Notes under the pieces: model-generated
Told to the model about the DNA's origin: nothing
What the model saw: the letters and a program-made list of their open reading frames with translations, nothing else
The model's database searches: none
Shown here: positions 61,418 to 64,000 of the stretch, piece by piece
Position numbering within the stretch: the first letter of the stretch is position 1
Layout of the letters: every line of letters begins with the position of its first letter
Translations under genes and position numbers: made by a program
Source of the DNA: Arthrobacter sp. 35W
GTDB lineage: Bacteria; Actinomycetota; Actinomycetes; Actinomycetales; Micrococcaceae
Assembly: GCF_000482545.1 (NCBI RefSeq)
Contig: NZ_KI519454.1
Location: 1,054,001 to 1,118,000 of the forward strand
Direction: 5' to 3'
DNA: 64,000 nt

Positions 61418-61627
61418 GTCGGGATTTGTCGAACACCCGATGGATGGGTAGGACAGATTCTCTGTGGATGGAAGGAGGTGGGTAGGGATCATGAGTCTTG
61501 GACCGCTGCCCATCGCCCCTGAACCGCAGGTACCCGCCATAGTAGAAATGGCCGGGGTAGTGGTGCTGCACGAAGGATCCGTCACGGACATCTCCTGCTG
61601 GTCTGGCGCGCCCTCGAATGACAAAAA

Positions 61628-61993
61628 AGTGGGTGTTGACAATGTCAACACCCACTGCCGTCGGACTGGGTCGTACCGGTGCCGGACTGGCCCGGATTCA
61701 GCATGTTTCCTCAACGTCCCAGTGCTTGCAGGGGTGAAAATCCGGTTCGAGTCCCACCTCGGGCACAGTGTTTCCGCAGGTCAGAGGCCCTTTGGGCCTC
61801 GGCCTGTGGACAAAACCCGCCAAAGTGTTGACACGAAGTCCGCTTGGCGCGGCTTTTGGCCTAGTTCTACGGGCTCATGGCGTGTGGGTTGCGCTGGTTG
61901 CTGATCACTGCGAGTCCTCGATTTCTGGCATTTGCCGTCGGGTTTTCTGCCGTATACCTGTTCATCGGTGAAATGGCCGCCGACAACATGATC
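61628..61993 (+). repeat. Dispersed element, copy 3 (left direct repeat around Doc module)
   Basis: The dyad here has perfect 14-base arms around one central base (61628-61656, core GTGTTGACAATGTCAACAC). It is followed by the shared body, the tRNA-3'-like GGTTCGAGTCCCACCTCGGG (61744-61763), a GAGGCCC/GGGCCTC hairpin near 61786, and the tail starting GTGTTGACACGAAGTCC. Similarity to copy 4 continues for about 365 bases. On the minus strand the dyad is followed by TTTTTT, giving an intrinsic-terminator shape. Confidence 0.82.
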
Positions 61994-62041
61994 AGGCGGG
62001 AAGAATTTCGAGATTTCCTGGCTGTGGCGCGGTCACTGTGA
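61877..62041 (+). CDS. Possible 54-residue membrane protein
   Basis: ATG 61877 begins MACGLRWLLITASPRFLAFA with one hydrophobic span (to about residue 31) and a charged tail EMAADNMIRREEF. The start lies in the tail of repeat copy 3. The matching place in copy 4 (63137 on) encodes MACGLRWVLITAGPRFLG but loses frame by a one-base deletion. I do not recognise it. No strong ribosome-binding site is seen. Confidence 0.4.
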   Translation: MACGLRWLLITASPRFLAFAVGFSAVYLFIGEMAADNMIRREEFRDFLAVARSL

Positions 62042-62197
62042 TCTGGTCATTCACTTCCTGATCACCGCCTCAGGTTGATCCCTCATGTTCGTCCATCGGG
62101 GGAGGTCCGCCCCGCGGCGTGACGTTCCGCGGCCTAAGCCGGTTGGGGCGCGGGCAAGACGCCTGCGTTGTTCCTCCTTCATGAAGATTTGATTTGA

Positions 62198-62214
62198 GGT
62201 ACCGAATTGGTACC
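62198..62214 (+). promoter_or_regulatory. Antitoxin operator candidate
   Basis: GGTACC occurs twice (62198-62203 and 62209-62214), separated by GAATT, ending eight bases before the antitoxin start. Ribbon-helix-helix antitoxins bind such short spaced repeats, so autorepression is likely. Confidence 0.6.
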
Positions 62215-62221
62215 ATTGGGT

Positions 62222-62428
62222 ATGGCCATGAATTTGCGTGTTCCCGAAGACCTTGACCGCCGCCTTGAGCAGCTGGCCGCAGAAGAGCACACCTCCAAAT
62301 CCGCGCTGCTGCTTCAGGGCGCCGAACTCGTCCTCCAGCGCCACAACCGCAGCCGCGACATCAGCGCGGGCATGGACTTCGTCATGAGCCATGACGGAGA
62401 ACTGCTCAAACGCCTTGAGGATGCATGA
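62222..62428 (+). CDS. Ribbon-helix-helix antitoxin
   Basis: 68 residues from ATG 62222 (a second ATG at 62228 is possible). MNLRVPEDLDRRLEQLAAEE followed by HTSKSALLLQGAELVLQRH is the beta-strand plus two helices of ribbon-helix-helix proteins. The C-terminal tail (MSHDGELLKRLEDA) would cover the toxin. The stop overlaps the toxin start by four bases (ATGA at 62425-62428). It lies between two direct repeats, as expected for a mobile addiction module. Confidence 0.82.
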   Translation: MAMNLRVPEDLDRRLEQLAAEEHTSKSALLLQGAELVLQRHNRSRDISAGMDFVMSHDGELLKRLEDA

Positions 62429-62793
62429 GTTCGTACCTCGAAATTGAGGATGCGCTGCAGGTGGTCGACCGGTATGGCTTCCACATCCGGGACATTGGGC
62501 TCCTTGCATCGGCCCTGGCACGCCCCGCGACCACGGTCATGGGTGTGGAGGCATATCCCCAGCTGCCCATGAAGGCCGCGGCGCTGCTTGAATCCGTGGC
62601 ACGGTTCCACCCGCTCATCGATGGCAACAAGCGCACTGCTTGGACGTTGATGGCCCTGATGCTCTGGATCAACGGCCACCGGCACAACTTCACCACGGAC
62701 GAGGGGTTTGACCTCGTCGTCGGTGTGGCCGCCGGCAACGTCACCTTGGAGCGCAGTGCGGCCATGATCGCCGCGCATCTCATCCCGCGGTAG
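62425..62793 (+). CDS. doc: Doc-type (Fic fold) toxin
   Basis: 122 residues with the Doc signature HPLIDGNKRTA (compare HxFxxxNKRTA). The short length and C-terminal helix TLERSAAMIAAHLI fit death-on-curing toxins rather than full Fic enzymes. Doc inactivates elongation factor Tu by phosphorylation in the P1 system; the same chemistry is expected here but not shown. The partner is the overlapping ribbon-helix-helix gene instead of the classic Phd antitoxin. The reading frame is intact. Confidence 0.85.
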   Translation: MSSYLEIEDALQVVDRYGFHIRDIGLLASALARPATTVMGVEAYPQLPMKAAALLESVARFHPLIDGNKRTAWTLMALMLWINGHRHNFTTDEGFDLVVGVAAGNVTLERSAAMIAAHLIPR

Positions 62794-62884
62794 GCAGCGC
62801 CCGATTGTGTCCAGACCCTGGCCATATCTCAAGGTCCCACTCCGAGTGGACGTTCAAAGGCATCTCTTCACGTTGTACAAGCGA

Positions 62885-63250
62885 GCAAGGGGTGTTGACA
62901 GTGTCAACACCCCTTGCCGCCGGACTCGGCCGTACCGGTGCCGGACTGGCCCGGATTCGGCATGTTTGCTGAAGTTCCCAGTGTTTGCAGGGGCAGTCCC
63001 GTTCGAGTCCCACCTCGGGCACAGTGTTTCCGCAGGTCAGGGGCCCTTTGGGCCTCTGACTGTGGACAAAACCCGCCAAAGTGTTGACACGAAGTCCACT
63101 TGGCGAGGCCGGTCGGCCCTGTTTTACGGGCTCATGGCGTGTGGGTTGCGCTGGGTGCTGATCACTGCGGGTCCTCGATTCCTGGGGTTCTGGTTCGGTT
63201 TTCTGCCCGATACCTGTTCATCGTTCGAAGGGGCGCCAACAACATGATGT
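62885..63250 (+). repeat. Dispersed element, copy 4 (right direct repeat around Doc module)
   Basis: The longest dyad of the family: 16-base perfect arms (62885-62900 and 62902-62917, core GTGTTGACAGTGTCAACAC). It is followed by the shared body, GTTCGAGTCCCACCTCGGGC (63001-63020), a GGCCC-TTT-GGGCC hairpin and the GTGTTGACACGAAGTCC tail. It is collinear with copy 3 except for small gaps, including loss of the GTGAAAATCC stretch before the tRNA-like part. With copy 3 it brackets the RHH/Doc pair. Confidence 0.82.
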
Positions 63251-63846
63251 TGCGCGAACTTCTTTGAATTCCTTTCCACCCTGTTTGGGCCCCGCGGCCA
63301 CGTTCGCCTTTTGGGTCCTGCTTGACTGTCGTACCCACTTCATCGGGTCAATTCCCCCACCCTGCATGACTGCCTGAATTTGGGCTCTTGCCGGGAGGGC
63401 GGATCCGGCGGTGTCCGGGGGAGTGGGCGAGGCAATCATTGTGGTCCGGTTGCCCACCGATCCGGCTGGCCGAAGTTGGGACATGCCGCCCACGCAACGC
63501 ATATATGGCCGCGGCGCCGGAGAACCTGCCAGATGCTTCTCCGATACCGATCCACACAGAACGGGGAGCCCGGACTCTCGATCTCGATCGGCCGTGGATC
63601 AGCTCCCCACGAGGCGGCGGACACCCGCCGCCCTGGATTGGAGCAGAGACACCGAGGGCATACCGGAGTCGAGAGCACCGGTTTCAGGACGGACATCCGT
63701 GCACCGTCTGTACCAGCGAGCTCCCTGACGGGATCATATGCCGTTTCGAGACAAGCTTGGCATTAGAAAGAGCGAACGGGACCAGGCAATGGTCAATGGT
63801 ATGGGCTGTCAGCGGCAGGCTGCCGGCCCGGTAGGGGCGCTGTCTA
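63251..63846. other. Spacer without recognised genes
   Basis: Three overlapping plus-strand frames and one minus-strand frame are open here, but none shows a family motif, a good ribosome-binding site or a plausible neighbour relation. I see nothing assignable. Confidence 0.4.
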
Positions 63847-64000
63847 TCAGTGGGAATCGCTCGAGGGGGCGGTTCGCACCTTGTGCTCGAAGGGGAGCGC
63901 GTTAAGCACCGTGTTGCGGACCGTGATGCCTGATCGGGTCTGGGGCACCAGAAGGCGCGATGCGATGGTGGCGCTACGTTGCAGCGGCCGGATGTGTTTG
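63847..64000 (-). CDS. C-terminal end of an unrecognised protein, cut by window edge
   Basis: The last 50 codons of a minus-strand gene end at TGA 63847-63849. The segment LQRSATIASRLLVPQTRSGI and the following VRNTVLNALP resemble the C-terminal region of FAD-dependent monooxygenases, but the piece is too short to be sure. Most of the gene lies beyond the window. Confidence 0.4.
   Translation of the reverse strand, partial: KHIRPLQRSATIASRLLVPQTRSGITVRNTVLNALPFEHKVRTAPSSDSH

Noticed and set aside
63388-63834. Plus-strand 148-codon frame near the right end
   Set aside because: No family resemblance, Arg/Pro-rich like typical shadow frames, and competing frames in all phases.
1-64000. CRISPR arrays or cas genes
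   Set aside because: No regularly spaced short repeats and no Cas-like proteins were seen.

Overview
The window looks like a chromosomal accessory region of a high-GC Gram-positive actinobacterium, probably Arthrobacter-like (Micrococcaceae). This rests on the strong G/C third-position bias, the actinobacterial style of the PucR, ROK and LacI regulators, the lipoprotein binding proteins, and an N-acylamino-acid-racemase-type enzyme whose key residues have the same numbering as I recall for the Amycolatopsis enzyme. The taxonomic call is inference. No rRNA, complete tRNA or CRISPR array was seen.

Layout. (1) 1-4078, minus strand: an iron/phosphosugar-type ABC importer (permease truncated by the window edge, ATPase, lipoprotein) and a LacI repressor, with three copies of one operator-like motif. 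(2) About 5.5-14 kb: a decaying cluster with a beta-lactamase chimera, an intact S9 peptidase-S12 serine hydrolase fusion, a PucR regulator, a broken GNAT/racemase fusion, an S9-like stub, a truncated M55 D-aminopeptidase and a resolvase scrap. (3) 14.58-27.2 kb, minus strand: a compact 12-gene run holding valine-type dehydrogenase, branched-chain keto acid dehydrogenase E1alpha/E1beta/E2, acyl-CoA dehydrogenase, short-chain dehydrogenase, thiolase, PrpD, PrpB, PrpC and enoyl-CoA hydratase. An Lrp/AsnC regulator is divergent. Together these give a nearly complete isoleucine-to-pyruvate/succinate route. (4) 28.5-42.4 kb: an intact D-peptide module with peptide ABC importer, S12 hydrolase, M19 dipeptidase, PucR, M20 hydrolase, GNAT and N-succinylamino acid racemase. 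The last three match the known irreversible D- to L-amino acid conversion through N-succinyl intermediates. (5) 43.4-44.8 kb: a frameshifted IS256-family element. (6) 44.8-60.2 kb: a beta-mannan/manno-oligosaccharide locus (ABC sugar importer, GH2, GH113, sugar kinase, CE7 esterase, exporter-type ABC protein, ManA, and ROK and LacI-type regulators). (7) 60.3-64 kb: a broken HTH/nucleotidyltransferase toxin-antitoxin-like pair and an apparently intact RHH/Doc pair, the latter bracketed by long direct repeats.

How the parts may fit together. Modules 3 and 4 read as one economy. D-residue-containing peptides are imported and cut, D-amino acids are turned into L-amino acids by succinylation, epimerisation and desuccinylation, and branched-chain products such as L-isoleucine feed the operon next door, which ends in pyruvate and succinate. 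Epimerising D-allo-isoleucine at C-alpha gives L-isoleucine. The older cluster (module 2) repeats the same enzyme logic and carries the transferase and racemase fused in one reading frame, which supports the functional link.

A second theme is a family of intergenic elements at about 4.5, 43.2, 61.6 and 62.9 kb. Each joins a perfect dyad, whose arms vary in a compensated way, to a segment resembling the 3' end of a tRNA. They sit at the borders of accessory modules and may mark integration scars.
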